DNA from: Symsagittifera roscoffensis
Taxonomy: Eukaryota; Xenacoelomorpha; Acoela; Convolutidae
Assembly (NCBI RefSeq): GCF_963678635.1
Contig: NC_087062.1
Location: 51,966,473-52,030,472, forward strand
DNA length: 64,000 bases
Direction: 5' to 3'
Positions 1 through 13,564 of the stretch are shown here, piece by piece (position 1 is the first letter of the stretch; each line of letters opens with the position of its first letter). A program made the translations under genes and the position numbers. The notes under the pieces were generated by a model. It was not told where the DNA came from and did not search any database. It saw only the letters and a list, made by a program, of their open reading frames with translations.

Positions 1-60
1 TCTCCTCTCGCGAAACACGGCATAATGTTCCTCTCCGGTTTGGAATTTTTAATTTTTTTT

Positions 61-170
61 GAATGTATGTATGTATGTATGTATGCATGTATGCATGTAT
101 GTATGTAAATATGAGTGTATGGTTGTATGTATTATAATAAAAGTATGTAAGTTAGTATGTAAGTAAAGAG
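61..170 (+). repeat. (TATG)n microsatellite, degenerate
   Basis: An imperfect run of TATG/TATGTA steps that decays into TAAG/GTAAG steps. It sits directly after the 'GGAATTTTTAATTTTTTTT' end of a family R block. Confidence 0.9.
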
Positions 171-1225
171 TATGATTGTAAGTCAGATAAATAGATTAAG
201 TATGAAATCAAGTATATTTATGTTAGGTACTCTTAAATAATTTAAGTAAATTTGAATAATTTACGTAGAATAACATAAAATGAAATAAAATGGAGCAAAA
301 TTAATCAAGTAATCTGAAAAAAAAACGCATAGGAAAAAAATAAAGGAGTTTGAATCAAAACTAGAAAAAAAATCGAAATATACAAACTAGTTAAAGTAAA
401 AAAGCTAAGTTGAGAAGAACAAGTAAAGTATAAGTAAGATAGAAAATAAGTAAGTAGTTAAGTAAGTTAATAAAAGATAAATAGGCAAAGAAGACAGTCA
501 ACAGGTTTTTTTGAATAACTCAGCGGCTCAAACGAACGCTATCCAAACCTTGAAACCGTTCTCAATGACCTCAACTAAAAAAAAGAACACTGGAAAGGTG
601 CTGATAGGTCTGAAAAATCCAATTATTATTCTGGCAAGGGGAAAATGTGAACATGACAAAACTTAAGACTGCCGGTGTTCAGAAGGTCACTGCATAACTT
701 TGTGCAGCTAAAGTATTCAATGATAGACATTTGGTTTTTTTCAAGATTACGAGAAGACAGAAAAGAATTCCAGTCATATGGGCCAGAAAGCTGTTGTTAT
801 AGTTCCAGGGCAACATACAACAGTACGTTGGACACTCCTGATTCCTGATAAGTTTATAATGTAATCCCGCTGCATCGTGCAAAAAGTTTGCAATCAAAAA
901 AACTTGAAGTCGTTCAAATATTTTTCCAAGGAACAGTTTTTGTTACCAATTAAGCCGCGATAAGGTTTCAACTTAAAAATCGTAAGTAAAGTTATTAGAA
1001 TTAACAAAAAATGAAAAAACTGCTAAAAAAAATTTTTTTGGTTTGAAAGGTCATAGTAAGTTTGTTTTAAGGACGTATACTTCTCTTGAATTATTTTTAT
1101 ATCAACTGAAGTTACTCGGTTTTTTCCAATTTCACTGATTTTTTAAACACCTCTCCAACCCGCTAAATGTCATTCAGTGGAGATAAAAGATACCTAGCAG
1201 ATACTTTGGACTTGTCTAATTTCCG

Positions 1226-1279
1226 GTAAGTAAGTAAGGAAGAAAAAAAGTAAGCAAGTAAATAAGTAAGTAGGTAAGC

Positions 1280-1339
<60 letters not shown>

Positions 1340-1640
1340 TATTAAGTAAGTAAGTAAGTAAGAAAGTAAGTGTGAGAAAGTAGGTAAGTAAGGAAGTAAG
1401 CAAGTAGGTAAATTAAAAAGTAAGTGTGTAAGTAGGTGAGTTGGTAAAGTAAACGAAACATAGATGAAGTAAGGCAAAGTAAAGTAAAGTGAAAAAAAAA
1501 CACTAATTGCAGTAAGAGTCTAAAATAAAACTAATTAAGTGATGTAGAGTAAATTTGAGTCATGTAAAAAAAAGAACTGAATTAAGTAAAAGAAGTAAAA
1601 TTAGGCAAAGTAAACAATAGATTTTCTGAAATATTTCTAA
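1226..1640 (+). repeat. Solo (AAGT)n-rich block
   Basis: A pure then degenerate AAGT tract (about 1226-1420), followed by an AAGTAAAG-rich tail that ends near 'TTGAGTCATGTAAAAAAAA' (about 1555). The tail matches 11.9-12.13 kb, the outer end of the right arm of the large inverted repeat. This is therefore a solo copy of that arm end. The family R sequence before it (about 1090-1225) is repeated after it (about 1630-1770). Confidence 0.8.
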
Positions 1641-1957
1641 ATCAAATGGAGTTACTCGGTTCTTTCCAATTTCACAGTTTTTTTTCCAGCACATCTCCAA
1701 CATGGTAAAATTCAGTCAGTGGAGATAAAAGATACCTAGCAGATATTTTTAGACTTGTGTAGTTTCCGGCGGTAAATAACCAAATGAATCACCGGAAACT
1801 TTTGTTTTGTAAAAATAGACCAAGATTTTACAAAATGCACGGTGCATTTTTTCATAATTCTTTCCTCTTTGCCTTTTCCTCATTGAAACCTCCATTCTCC
1901 TCTCGCGAAACACGGCATAATGTTCCTCCCTGGTTTGGAATTTTTAATTTTTTTTGA

Positions 1958-2050
1958 TTGTATGTATGTATGTATGTATGAATGTAAGTATGTGTGTATG
2001 TTTGTATTTATTATGTTAAAAGTATGTATGTTAGTATGTAAGAAAAGAGT
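1958..2050 (+). repeat. (TATG)n microsatellite, second copy
   Basis: This is at the same place in the family R unit as the tract at 61-170, following an identical 'GGAATTTTTAATTTTTTTT' flank. Confidence 0.85.
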
Positions 2051-4212
2051 ATGATTGTAAGTTAGTTAATATATAAATATGAAATTAGGTATATTTAAGT
2101 TAGGTACTTTTAAATAACTTAAGTAATTTTGAATAATTTACGTAGAATATTTTAAAATGAAGTAAATTGGAGCAAAAAGGTAATCAATTAATCTGGAAAA
2201 AAAACGCAAAAATAAAGAAAGTTGAATCAAAAGTAGAAAGAAATCGAATTATTAAAACTAGTTATAGTAAGTAAGCTAAGTTGAGAAGTAGGTAAGAAAA
2301 AATACAAGTAGAGTATAAGTAAGATAGAAAGTAAGTAAGCAGTTTAAGTAAGTTAATAAATGATAAATAGGCAAACAAGAGTGTCAACAGGTTTTTCTTG
2401 AATTACTGAGCGGCTCAAACGAACGCTATCCAAACCCTGAAACCGTTCTCAATGCCATCAACTAAAAAAAGAATGCTGAAAACGTGCTGATAGATCTGAA
2501 AAACCCAATTATTATTCTGGCAAGGGGAAATTGTGAACATGACAAAACTTAAGACTGCCGGCGTTCAGAAAATAACTGCATAACTTTGTGCAGCTAAAGT
2601 ATTCAATGATAGACTTTTGGTTTTTTCAAGTTCATAAGAAGACAGTGAAAAATACCAGCCATATGGCCCAGAAAGCTGTTGTTATAGTTTTTGGGCAACA
2701 TACAACGATACGTTGGACACTCCTGATAAGTTTATAATGTAATCCGGCTGCATAGTGCAAAAAGTGTGCAATCATAAAAACTTGAAGTCCTTCGAATAAT
2801 TTTCCATGGAACAGTTTTTGGTACCAATTAGGTCGCCATAAGGTCTCAACTTAAAAGTCGTAAATAAAGTTATTGGAATTAACAAAAAATGAAAAAAACT
2901 GCTACAAAATTTCTTTGGTTTGAAAGGTCATTGCAAGTTTGTTTTAAGGACGTATACATCTCTCGAATTATTTCTATATCAAATGAAGTTACTCGGTTTT
3001 TTCCAATTTCAGTGATTTTTTTAGTACCTCTCCAACCCGCTAAATGTCAGCCAGTGGAGATAAAAGATACCTAGCAGATACTTTGGACTTGTCTAATTCC
3101 CGGCGGTAAATACAGAAACAAACCACCGGAAACACTTTTGTTTTGTAAAAATAAACCAAATTTTTTCAAAAAGCTCGGTTCATTTTTTCATATTACTTTC
3201 CTCTTTGCATTTTTCCCATTGAAACTTCCGTTCCCCTCTCTCGAAACACGGCAAAAATTGGGGTACCCTTTCTTAGGAATTTTTTTCACGTGTGGACTCC
3301 CTCCCGTTAAGAAGGACCCCCTTAGGACCCGGGACACGATAAAAAACTACTGAAAGTTCTTTTAGATATATTAGGAATAGCACGTTCTCATATTTGCTCC
3401 ACGGTCGCTTATATTTTTATTAACAATAGCCACCAATAAAACAGCTACAGTTTCTTTCAATATGCCAATGCTACGCAGCAAAAATTCGACCAACAAAATG
3501 ATACTATTTTCAACGTTCCAGATTTGAATAAAATTAAGTAAGTATTTAAGTAAGTTAATATATGATGAATAGGCAAACAAGAGAGTCAACAGGTTTTTCT
3601 TGAATTTCTGAGCGGCTCAAACGAAAGCTATCTAAAGCCTGAAACCGTTCTCAAAACCATCAACTGAAAAAAGACTGGTGAAAAGGTGCTGATAGATCTG
3701 AAAATTCCCATTATTTTTCTGGCAAGGGGGACAATAAGTTTATTCGAGATTGATGGTGTGTAGACATTTGAAAATTTGAACATGACAAAGCTTAAGACTG
3801 CCAGTGTTCAGAAGGTGACTGCATAACTTTGTGCAGCTAAAGTATTCAATGATAGACATTTGGTTTTTTTCAAGTTTACGAGAAGACAGAAAAGAATTCC
3901 AGTCATATGGCCCAGAATGCTGTTTTTATGGTTCCAGGGCAACATACAACACTCCTGATAAGTTTATATCGTAATCCGGCTGCATCATGCACAAAGTAAG
4001 CAATCAAAAAAACTTGAAGTCGTTCAAATATTTTTCCAAGGAACAGTTTTTGGTACCAATTAAGCCGCCATAAGGTTTCAACTTAAAAATCGTAATGAAA
4101 GTTATTATGATTCATATAATTATCCAGGAGCAATAATTAGGACCTCGAAAATTGGAAATAGAAAGAATTTTGTATCGTGATCCTTGTTGTTAAGCTACGC
4201 TTAGCAAGATCC

Positions 4213-4221
4213 TATAAATAG
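4213..4221 (+). promoter_or_regulatory. TATA-box-like motif in family R
   Basis: TATAAATAG lies in the context 'GATCCTATAAATAGGGAG'. The same motif recurs at 21659 and 23176. Amplified array units read 'GATCCTGAGTAGGGAG' instead. Function is inferred from consensus match only. Confidence 0.3.
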
Positions 4222-4316
4222 GGAGTCTTTTGCTTTTTGGGTGAAAAATTTGGTTCGTTTACAAAATCCTGGGATGATGATCCTCCAAAAAATTGAGAAC
4301 CCTTTCCTAGGGTTTT

Positions 4317-5350
4317 GCTTTACGTTTTTTGCTTTACTTACTTACTTGTTTAATTACTTCTTTTTCACTTACTCACTTACTTACTGACTTACTTACTGAG
4401 TTGCATATTTCGTACTTTCCTTATTACTAAAACTCTTAATTTTTTATTTAATTCCTCACTTACTTATTGACTTTGTTACTCACATATCTACTTAACTACC
4501 TCCTTTTTCATTTACCTACTTGTTCTTATTTACTATCTTACTTTTTATTTACTTGCTTACTGACTTGCTTACTTACTCCCAAACTTACTTACAGTTTTCC
4601 TTACATACATACCTACAATTACGCTCAATTTTTTCATATTACTTTACTTCTTTTTTATCTTAGTATTTATTTTTTTAAGTTAATTTTTTTTAACTTTACT
4701 TTATTTTACCAGCACTTCTTCTTAGTTTACTTTACTTTACGTTACTTTCCTTTAAGTTGGTTTACTCACTTACTTACTTACTTACCTACTTAATTACTTA
4801 CTTGTTTTTTATACATACTCACTTACATTCAACTGACTTACTTACTAACTACCTTACTTACTTTCTTACTGACTTCCTTACTTACTTACATTTTGTCTTT
4901 CTAATTTGAAAACCTACCTACTTTTAACTCAATTACTTACTTTTACTCTCTACTTTGTTACTTACCTACTAACCTGTTTTACTTCTTTTTTCATGATCAA
5001 ATCTATGCTTAGACTTTTTTATAGACTTGATTTTTTATTTGCTTACTTAATCAATTTTTTCATTGAACTTCTTTACTTTACTTCACTTAAGCTTACATCC
5101 TTTACTTTTGTTTTACTTTTATACTTACTCAACTATACTTTTATTTCTTTTCATGCTTTACTTCGCTGTACTTAACATTACGTCAGTCCAGTTTAGTCAA
5201 GATTACTTTAGTTTCTTTTCAATTACTTCCTTACCTATTTTTGCTTTTAAACTTCTTCACTTGACTGAATTTAAGCTTTGTTCCTTTACCTTTTTACATT
5301 TACATACTCCTACTTACCTACCTAATTTTATATCAAATCAATTTTCTTTT
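4317..5350. repeat. (ACTT)n-derived outer left arm
   Basis: Degenerate ACTTACTT/TTTACTTT runs on the plus strand, the reverse complement of the AAGT-rich right arm. Runs here are short and broken, whereas the right arm has expanded to long pure tracts. Open reading frames here come from the repeat. Confidence 0.85.
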
Positions 5351-6440
5351 ATATTTTACTAATTAATATAATTTGGTTTACCTTAATTTATATAAATATA
5401 CCTACTTACTTACCTGCTAAGTAATGTACGATCTTGCCTAGATACTCGTCGATTTTTTCTTACATACTTTTTTCATATACCTTTATTAAATTTACACACA
5501 TACTTTTTCAAGTTTCTAAATACACAATCCAATTGATCTATTAGCTGGTGAAAGTATCGGTTTATAGCATCAAAAAAATAATTCAATTCCTGTAAGTTAC
5601 TTGAATCCAAAATGCGGTAATAGAAATTGATAGTATGAAAATTCAAATTAGGCCAAAGTGGAAAAAATGTACGCAGTGATAGCCAGACCAACAAACGGAT
5701 CGATGGCTGATTGAGTGGACGGATTGATGAATGGCTGGATGGATCAAACCCTGAGTGGATGAATGGATGGCTGATGGGATGAACTATTGAATGGACGGCA
5801 AGATGAACAGATGGCTAGATAGCCAGATGGCAAGATCAATCAGACTGATGGATGGCTGTCTGGTTTCGTACTCCTACATACTCCTACTTACCTTCCTAAA
5901 TTTATATCGAATCATTTTTCTATATTTTCACTATTTAATATAATTTGGTTTACTTTAATTTTTATAATTATATCTACTTACTTACCTGCTAAGTCATGTA
6001 CGATCTTGCCTAGATACTCGTCGATTTTTTCTTACATACTTTTTTCATATACTTTTATTAAATTTACACACATACTTTTTCAAGTTTCTAAATACACAAT
6101 CCAATTGATCTATTAGCTGGTGAAAGTGTCAAGGTTTATAGCATCAAAAAAATAATTCAATTCCTGTAAGTTACTTGAATCCAAAAAGCGGTAATAGAAA
6201 TTGATATTATGAAAATTCAAAATTAAGCCAAAAGTGGAAAACATGTACGCAAGGATAGCTAGATCTACAAACGGATCGATGGCTGATTAAGTGGACGGAT
6301 TGATGAATGGCTGGATGGATCAAAAACTGAGTGTTTGAATGGATGGCTGAAGGGATGAACAGTTGAATGGACGGCAAGTTGAACAGATGGCTAGATAGCC
6401 GGATGGCAAGATAAATCAGACTGATTGATGGTTGTCTGGT
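5351..6440. repeat. Two tandem copies (572-bp offset) with GATG-rich ends
   Basis: 'TTACCTGCTAAGT' (near 5411 and 5983) and 'ATTAGCTGGTG' (5541 and 6113) are both offset by 572 bp. Each copy ends in a GGATGGATGGCTGA-type degenerate tract (about 5697-5870 and 6268-6440). Inverted, CATC-rich counterparts lie at 8.0-9.3 kb. Confidence 0.85.
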
Positions 6441-6660
6441 TTCGTGAAGAAATTAACCCTATAGAATATGTTTGTTTGTTTTTTAAAAGGTAGCAGTAGT
6501 AATAAATATGCAGGGGAATTTTTTTATACCTCAAAGTTTCCACAAATTACTAGTTTTGCAATAAAAGAAAAAACGACTGATAGGAATCGTTTTTTAATTC
6601 GGCATGAGTTGTCCCATCTTCAAAAAAACTTTGATTTATATCTGACAGAACTTTAAAATT
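6441..6660. other. Spacer in left arm, no recognised content
   Basis: About 220 bases between the GATG-rich tract and the inverted core. I see no counterpart in the right arm. The 62-codon frame at 6468-6656 has no recognisable motif. Confidence 0.5.
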
Positions 6661-7505
6661 TAAATTGATATAAGCCACCCTATAAACAATTAACGCTTAA
6701 GGTGGAAAATCATGATAAGTCATTAACTTAGAAATTATTTCATACAAAGTCTCAGAAAACATAAAGGCATGGCTTTTCGGTGAAGCGGTGAGCGGACAAT
6801 AGTTCCGGTGGCGGACAATAGCTATCACGGCGTTGCTTGTCACTACAATCCTCGGGAGCGTCTCCCAATTTTATAGTCGGTACGGTTCAGTTTTAAGTTT
6901 AACAAGCGTGATAATCATCAAATGAGTAGTCCTAGACCTGTTGTTGTTGTGTGTTAATCCGTAATCCGTGTTTGCCGAAATATTTCATGTGAAGTTCCCC
7001 AAAACACAGAGGCAGGGCCATTTCGTCTAGCGGGCAATAGCTATCCCGGCGCTGTTCGTTGTTAAGCTCCTCGCGAATGCCTCCCGCTGGTATTGTCGGT
7101 ATGGTTCATTTCTAGAAGCGTGATAACTTTTTAACGAGTAGTCCTAAACCTGCTATTGTGTGTTGTTATACTATCCGTGTTTGCCAAAAAGTTTCAAAAA
7201 CAATCTCACAATTACAGAGGCATGAACGGTTGGCTTAGCGGGTAATAGTTATCCCGGCTTGGCTTGTCGCTACCACTGCAGGAGCGCCTCCCACTTCTGT
7301 AGTCTGTTTGCTTAAACTTAAACATTAACAATTGTGATTCTTGTTCAGGTAGGGTGATAACAACTCTCAGCAACAAAGCAAAACGAAAGAGCCTATGCCA
7401 TGGTTTTTAATTGTGATGGTTAGTTTTGAATAGTGATAAATTGCGTTCCATGAAGTCTTACATGTCCTTCTTTTCTTTCCTTCAAGCATTTTTTGCCGTC
7501 CCGTT
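6661..7505. repeat. Inverted-repeat core, left arm (three tandem subrepeats)
   Basis: Three diverged copies of about 210-235 bp begin near 6757, 6995 and 7208. Each has a 'CAGAGGCA'-like start, a 'GACAATAGCTATC' or 'GGTAATAGTTATCCCGG' stretch, a 'GAGCGTCTCCC' or 'GAGCGCCTCCC' stretch, and in the first two a 'GAGTAGTCCTA' end. The third runs into the inner stem (7380-7505). Confidence 0.85.
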
Positions 7506-7529
7506 CAAACAATTTCTGAGATGGTTTTT
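7506..7529. other. Loop at the centre of the palindrome
   Basis: About 24 unpaired bases lie between CCCGTT (ends 7505) and AACGGG (starts 7530). The flanking stem pairs 'CTTCTTTTCTTTCCTT' with 'AAAGGAAAGAAAAGAAG'. Confidence 0.75.
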
Positions 7530-8012
7530 AACGGGCAAACAAATGCTTAAAGGAAAGAAAAGAAGGACAAGTCAGACTTCAAGGAACGCATGTTATCACT
7601 AATTAAAATTAACCATCACTATAAAAAACCATTGCATAAGTTTTTTTTGTTTTTTTTTGCTTAGATTTGATATCACCCTACCTGAACAAAAATCACGCTT
7701 GTTGGGGTGTAAGTTGAACCAAATTGACTATAGAAGTGGGAGGCGTTCCTGCAGAGCGTAGCGACAAGCCAAGCCGGAGTAACTATTACCATCTAAACCA
7801 TCCGGTCATGCCTCTGTGTGAGATTGTAAAAGAAATTTTTCGGCAAACACGGATAGTGTAATAGCACACATCAGCGGGCTTAGGACTACTAATTTGATAG
7901 TTATCACACTTCTAGAAGTGAAAATTCAACCATACCGACTATATCAGCAAACACAGATAGCCCAATGACACATAACATTAGATCTAGGACTACTCATTTG
8001 AGTTTTATCATG
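7530..8012. repeat. Inverted-repeat core, right arm
   Basis: Reverse complement of 6.9-7.5 kb. 'TATCACCCTACCTGAACAA' (7670s) mirrors 'TTGTTCAGGTAGGGTGATA' (7340s). 'GTGGGAGGCG' mirrors 'CGCCTCCCAC'. 'GGACTACT' mirrors 'AGTAGTCC' twice. It holds about two subrepeats against three in the left arm. Confidence 0.85.
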
Positions 8013-9215
8013 TTGATCCAGATATCCGGCCACCTATATTTAAGTCTATCAAGCCATTCACCATTTGTAAAAACATCCATCTCTTTAACTTTTCAAGCAT
8101 CCATTCAAAGAGTTATCTATCCGTCAAGCAACTATGCAACCAGCCAACCAACCATCGCCTCATCAGTCTATCCATCCATCTAACTACCCAGTCAACTATA
8201 CATCCTTTCAACCAACGAACCATTTTTCATCCCTTGATCCGTCCAACCAACCATACAACAGCAATCTATGTACTCCTCGTCCATCTTTTCAGCCATCCAA
8301 ATATCTTATCAGCCATCCATTTACAAATCTATCTATCCAATCAGTCAGCTATCTATGTGTCTTCAATGTTTTCATCCATCTGTCTAACCAGTCAGACATC
8401 CATCCAAGCTTTTCGTCTAATCAACCATCCATCGATGCAGCCAGTCATCCATCCATCAAACTTGTCTATGTAACCAAGTCAGCCTCTCAGCTGTCTTTTC
8501 ATTAAACAATCAATCGGTTTAGCTATCCAACCAGACGTCCAGCCACCAGTCACTGTCTCCTCCAGCACGCTACCCATCCATTCAGACACCTAAAAATCCA
8601 GTCGCTGATCTATTCAGCTAATTATTTATTCATTCAGCCACGCATGGTTCAACCATCCATCCAACATTCTAGCGTGGACAATATAGCATGTACTGCATCT
8701 CTCCATCCAAACTTCCATTCAGACAGATCCAAACATCTATCTAGCCATAACTCCATTCGTTCGAATCACTCGGCTGTTTATCGGTCCTTCAATCCAACTA
8801 TCCTTTCAGTCACTTATCAAGCTTTTCAGCCAAGCGTACATCTATTCTGCCATCCATCCATTCAACAATTCAGCCAGTTATTCAATTGACCATCTAATGA
8901 GCCAACCAGCCATCTAGCTGTGCGTCAGCTAGCTGAACATTGTCCATCGGGCAAAATATCCGCCCAAACAACCTTTTAATCAACCTTCTATCGGTCTTCG
9001 ATCAGTCCAAAAATCTAGCCATCCATCCAACTATCGATTAATTTAATTATCCAGCTCACTCTCCATCCGTCAAACAATCCATGCATCAAGCCAACCATTT
9101 ATCAGGCCATCCATCTATCATAAACTCATACATCCATCAAGCCAATCTTCAGTCACTGTCTCCTCCACCGAGCTACCCATCCATTCAGACACTTAAAAAT
9201 CCAGTCAGGTACTTT
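8013..9215. repeat. CATC/CCATCCAT-rich middle right arm
   Basis: A long degenerate tract of CATCCATCCA-, CAACCAACC- and CAGCCAG-type steps. It is the inverted and expanded version of the GATG-rich tracts of the left arm. 'CAGTCACTGTCTCCTCCA' occurs at about 8550 and 9150, marking an internal duplication of about 0.6 kb. Ser/Pro/His/Gln-rich reading frames here (for example 8134-8505) come from the repeat and are not genes. Confidence 0.8.
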
Positions 9216-10188
9216 ACAGGAATTGAATTATCTTTTTGTTTCTTTAAACATCAACACTTTCACCAGCTAATCTTTCAATGGGATTGTGTATTTAGAAATT
9301 TGATGAAGTATGTCTGTAGATTTTTTTAGGTATGTAAGAAAGCATGTAAAAAGTAACTATATGAGCATCAAAGTAAGGTAGTAAATAATTTAGCAGATAA
9401 GTAAGTAGGTATAGTTATTAAAACTAAAATTAGTTAATTTAAAGTAGGTAGAAAAATTATAGAAAAATGATACGAAGTAAAAGTAGGTAAGTAAGAAGGA
9501 ATGTGTAAATGTAAAAAAGTAAAGGAACAAAGCTTAAGTACAGTCAAGTACAGAAGTTGAAAAAGCAAAAGTAGGCAAGTAATTGAAAAAAGTTAGTGTA
9601 AACTTGACTTAACTAGAATGAAGTAATGTTAGTTACCTTAAGTAAACCAAACTCAATTTAAGAAAGACAATTTGAAGTAGGGTAAATTCAACATAAAGTA
9701 AAACAAAAGTAAAGAAAACTAAATTATACATTTTTTTCGGTAGTAGGTTAATGCAGTAGAATAAAGTTTAGTAAAGCAAACAAGGATAAAGTGAAGTAAA
9801 ACAAAGTAAAGTAAAGAAAAGAAATGAAAGTATTGTTAGGTAAGTACAAAAGTAAAACAAAAGTAAAGGTTCCAAGCTTAAGTGAAGTAAAGTAAAGAAG
9901 TTCACTGGAAAAATGTTAAGTAGGTAAAAAAAAAATCTATTTAATAGAATAGCCTAAACCTAGTTTTATTTATGAAAAATAAAACCGGTTAGTAAGTAAG
10001 TAACGAGGTAGAAAGTAAAAAACCAGTAAATGAGTAAAAAAGTAGGTAAGTAATCAAGAAAGAAAGAAAGAATGTAAATAGGTAGGTAAGTCAGTAAGTA
10101 AGAAAGTAAATTAGTCAGTTAGTAAGTCAGTAGCATGTAAGTGAGTATGTTAAAAAAAACAAGTAAATATTTAGGGAGATAATTAAGA

Positions 10189-10190
<2 letters not shown>
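9216..10190. repeat. Right-arm copy of the 5.3-5.7 kb block plus AAGT-like decay
   Basis: 9216-9330 is the reverse complement of 5480-5610 (shared CACCAGCTAAT, ATTGTGTATTTAGAAA). It is followed by AAGTAAAG/GTAAGTAG-type degenerate sequence, the mirror of 4.4-5.35 kb. Confidence 0.75.
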
Positions 10191-11870
<1,680 letters not shown>

Positions 11871-12135
11871 GTAGGTAAGTAAGTAAGTGAGTGTATGAGT
11901 AAGTGAATTGTTAAAGTAAACGAAAGATAGATGAAGTAAGTCAAAGTAAGTAAGTGAGTAGGTTAGTTGGTTGAGTAAACGAAAGTAAGAAGAAGTACGG
12001 CAAAGTAAAGTAAAGTGAAAAAGTAACACAAAATGCAGTAAGAAACCAAAGTACAACTGATTAAGTGGTGTAGAGTAGGTTTGAGTCATGTAAAAAAAAT
12101 TGATCTAAGTAAAAGAAGTAGATTTAGGCAAAAAA
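11871..12135 (+). repeat. Outer end of right arm (AAGTAAAG-rich)
   Basis: Matches 1430-1570 in direct orientation, including 'GCAAAGTAAAGTAAAGTGAAA' and the terminal 'TTGAGTCATGTAAAAAAA'. A 70-80 bp internal duplication is visible ('AGTAAACGAAAG' twice). Confidence 0.75.
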
Positions 12136-12149
12136 AAAGAAAACCTTTC

Positions 12150-13340
12150 CCAAATTATTTTTAAATCAAATGGAGATACTTCTATACAATTTCATACTTT
12201 TTTCCAGCACATCTGCAACATGCTAAATTTCAGTCAGTGGGGATAAAAGATACCTAACAGGTATTTTTAGACTTGTCTAGTATCCGGCGGTAAATAACCA
12301 AATATTTTTTTGTATTGTAAACATGCACCAAGTCAAGTTTACGAAAGTAAGATGAAGTAAGGCAAAGTAAAGTAAAGTGAAAAAGTAACACAAAAAGGTT
12401 GAGAACGGGTTGGTTGCACCCGTTCTCAATACCATCAACTGAAAAAAGACTGCTGAAAAGGTGCTGATAGATCTGAAAATTCCGATTATTATTCCGGCAA
12501 GGGGAAAAATAAGTTTATTCGAGATTGATGGTGTGTAGACATATGGTGATTTGAACATGACAAAGCTTAACACTGCCAGTGTTCAGAAGGTGACTGCATA
12601 ACTTTTTGCAGCTAAAGTATTCAATGATAGAACTTTTATTTTTCCAAGTTTATGAGAAGACAGAAAACATTACCAGTCATATGGCCCAGAAAGTTATTTT
12701 TATAGTTCCAGGGCAACATAAAACAGTACGTTGGACACTCCTGATAAAATTATAACGTAATCAGGCTGCATCGTGCACAAAAAGTGCAATCACAAAAACT
12801 TGAAGTCGTTCAAATATTTTTCCAAGGAACAGTTTTCGGTACCAATTAAGCCGCCAGAAGGTTTCAAATTAAAAATCGTACTGAAAGTGATTAGAATTAA
12901 CAAAAAATGAAAAGAACAGCCAAAAAAATTTCTTTGATTTGAAGGGTCATAGTAATTTTGTTCTAAGGACGTATACGTCTCTTGAATTCTTTCTATATCA
13001 AATGAAGTTACTCGGTTTTTTTTATTAACTGATTTTTTTTCAACACATCTCCAACCTGATAAATGTCAGCCAGTGGAGATAAAAGGTACCTAGCAGATAA
13101 TTTTAGACTTTTCTAGTTTCCGCCGGTAAATAGCCAAACGAACCACCGGAAACACTTCTGTTTTGTGAAAATACACCAAATTTTCTCAAAAAGCTCGGTT
13201 CATTTTTTCATATTCCTTTTCTCTTTGCTTTTTTCCACTCATCTTTTCCTCATTGAAATTTCCATTCCCCTCCCTCGGAACACGGAATACTGTTTCTCCC
13301 CGGTTTGAAGTCTTGAATTGTTGTGCAGTAAAAAATTAAG
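12150..13340 (+). repeat. Family R copy between palindrome and tandem array
   Basis: Contains the 'GGATAAAAGATACCTAACAG' variant (12,241), the 'GTGCATAACTTTTTGCAGC' block (12,590s), the 'CCAAGGAACAGTTTTCGGTACC' region (about 12,820) and a second 'GGAGATAAAAGGTACCTAGC' block (13,074). It leads into array unit 1. A short piece of arm-end sequence (AAGTAAAGTGAAAAAGTAAC, about 12,367-12,392) is embedded in it. Confidence 0.8.
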
Positions 13341-13346
13341 TGGTAA

Positions 13347-13347
13347 C

Positions 13348-13399
<52 letters not shown>

Positions 13400-13419
13400 C
13401 AATTGAGTAAGTAAGTAAA

Positions 13420-13462
<43 letters not shown>

Positions 13463-13564
13463 TTAAGTAAGTAAGTAGGTAAGTAAGTAAGTAGGTAAGT
13501 AAGTAAGTAAGTAAGTAAGTAAGCAAGTAAGTAAGTAAGAAGGTAAGTAAGTAAATAAGTAAGT
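13347..13564 (+). repeat. (AAGT)n, array unit 1
   Basis: AAGT tract with interruptions (AAGC, AATT, AGGT, AAAT) directly after 'AAGTGGTAACT'. Confidence 0.95.

Larger units (their letters stand above)
1..4316 (+). repeat. Family R: direct diverged copies of a complex repeat
   Basis: Blocks recur here in the same order. A 'CTCGCGAAACACGGC' block starts near 1, 1897 and 3237. A block with 'CTCAGCGGCTCAAACGA' or a close variant starts near 519, 2407 and 3608. A block with 'GTGCAGCTAAAGTATTCAA' lies near 702, 2590 and 3832. A block with 'GGAGATAAAAGATACCTAG' lies near 1180, 1723 and 3057. The first two copies are offset by about 1.89 kb; the third lacks the microsatellite part. The same blocks recur at 12.4-13.3 and 21.7-24.0 kb. 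No block encodes a recognisable protein, and short reading frames are not conserved between copies. This could be a satellite or a non-autonomous element. Confidence 0.85.

Noticed and set aside
5402-5420. 'ACTTACCTG' resembling the 5' end of U1 snRNA
   Set aside because: It arises at the edge of an ACTT repeat and is not followed by any further U1-like sequence.
7965-8889. Plus-strand Ser/Pro/His/Gln-rich open frames
   Set aside because: They lie in degenerate CATCCATC repeats, overlap each other in several frames, and have no domain.
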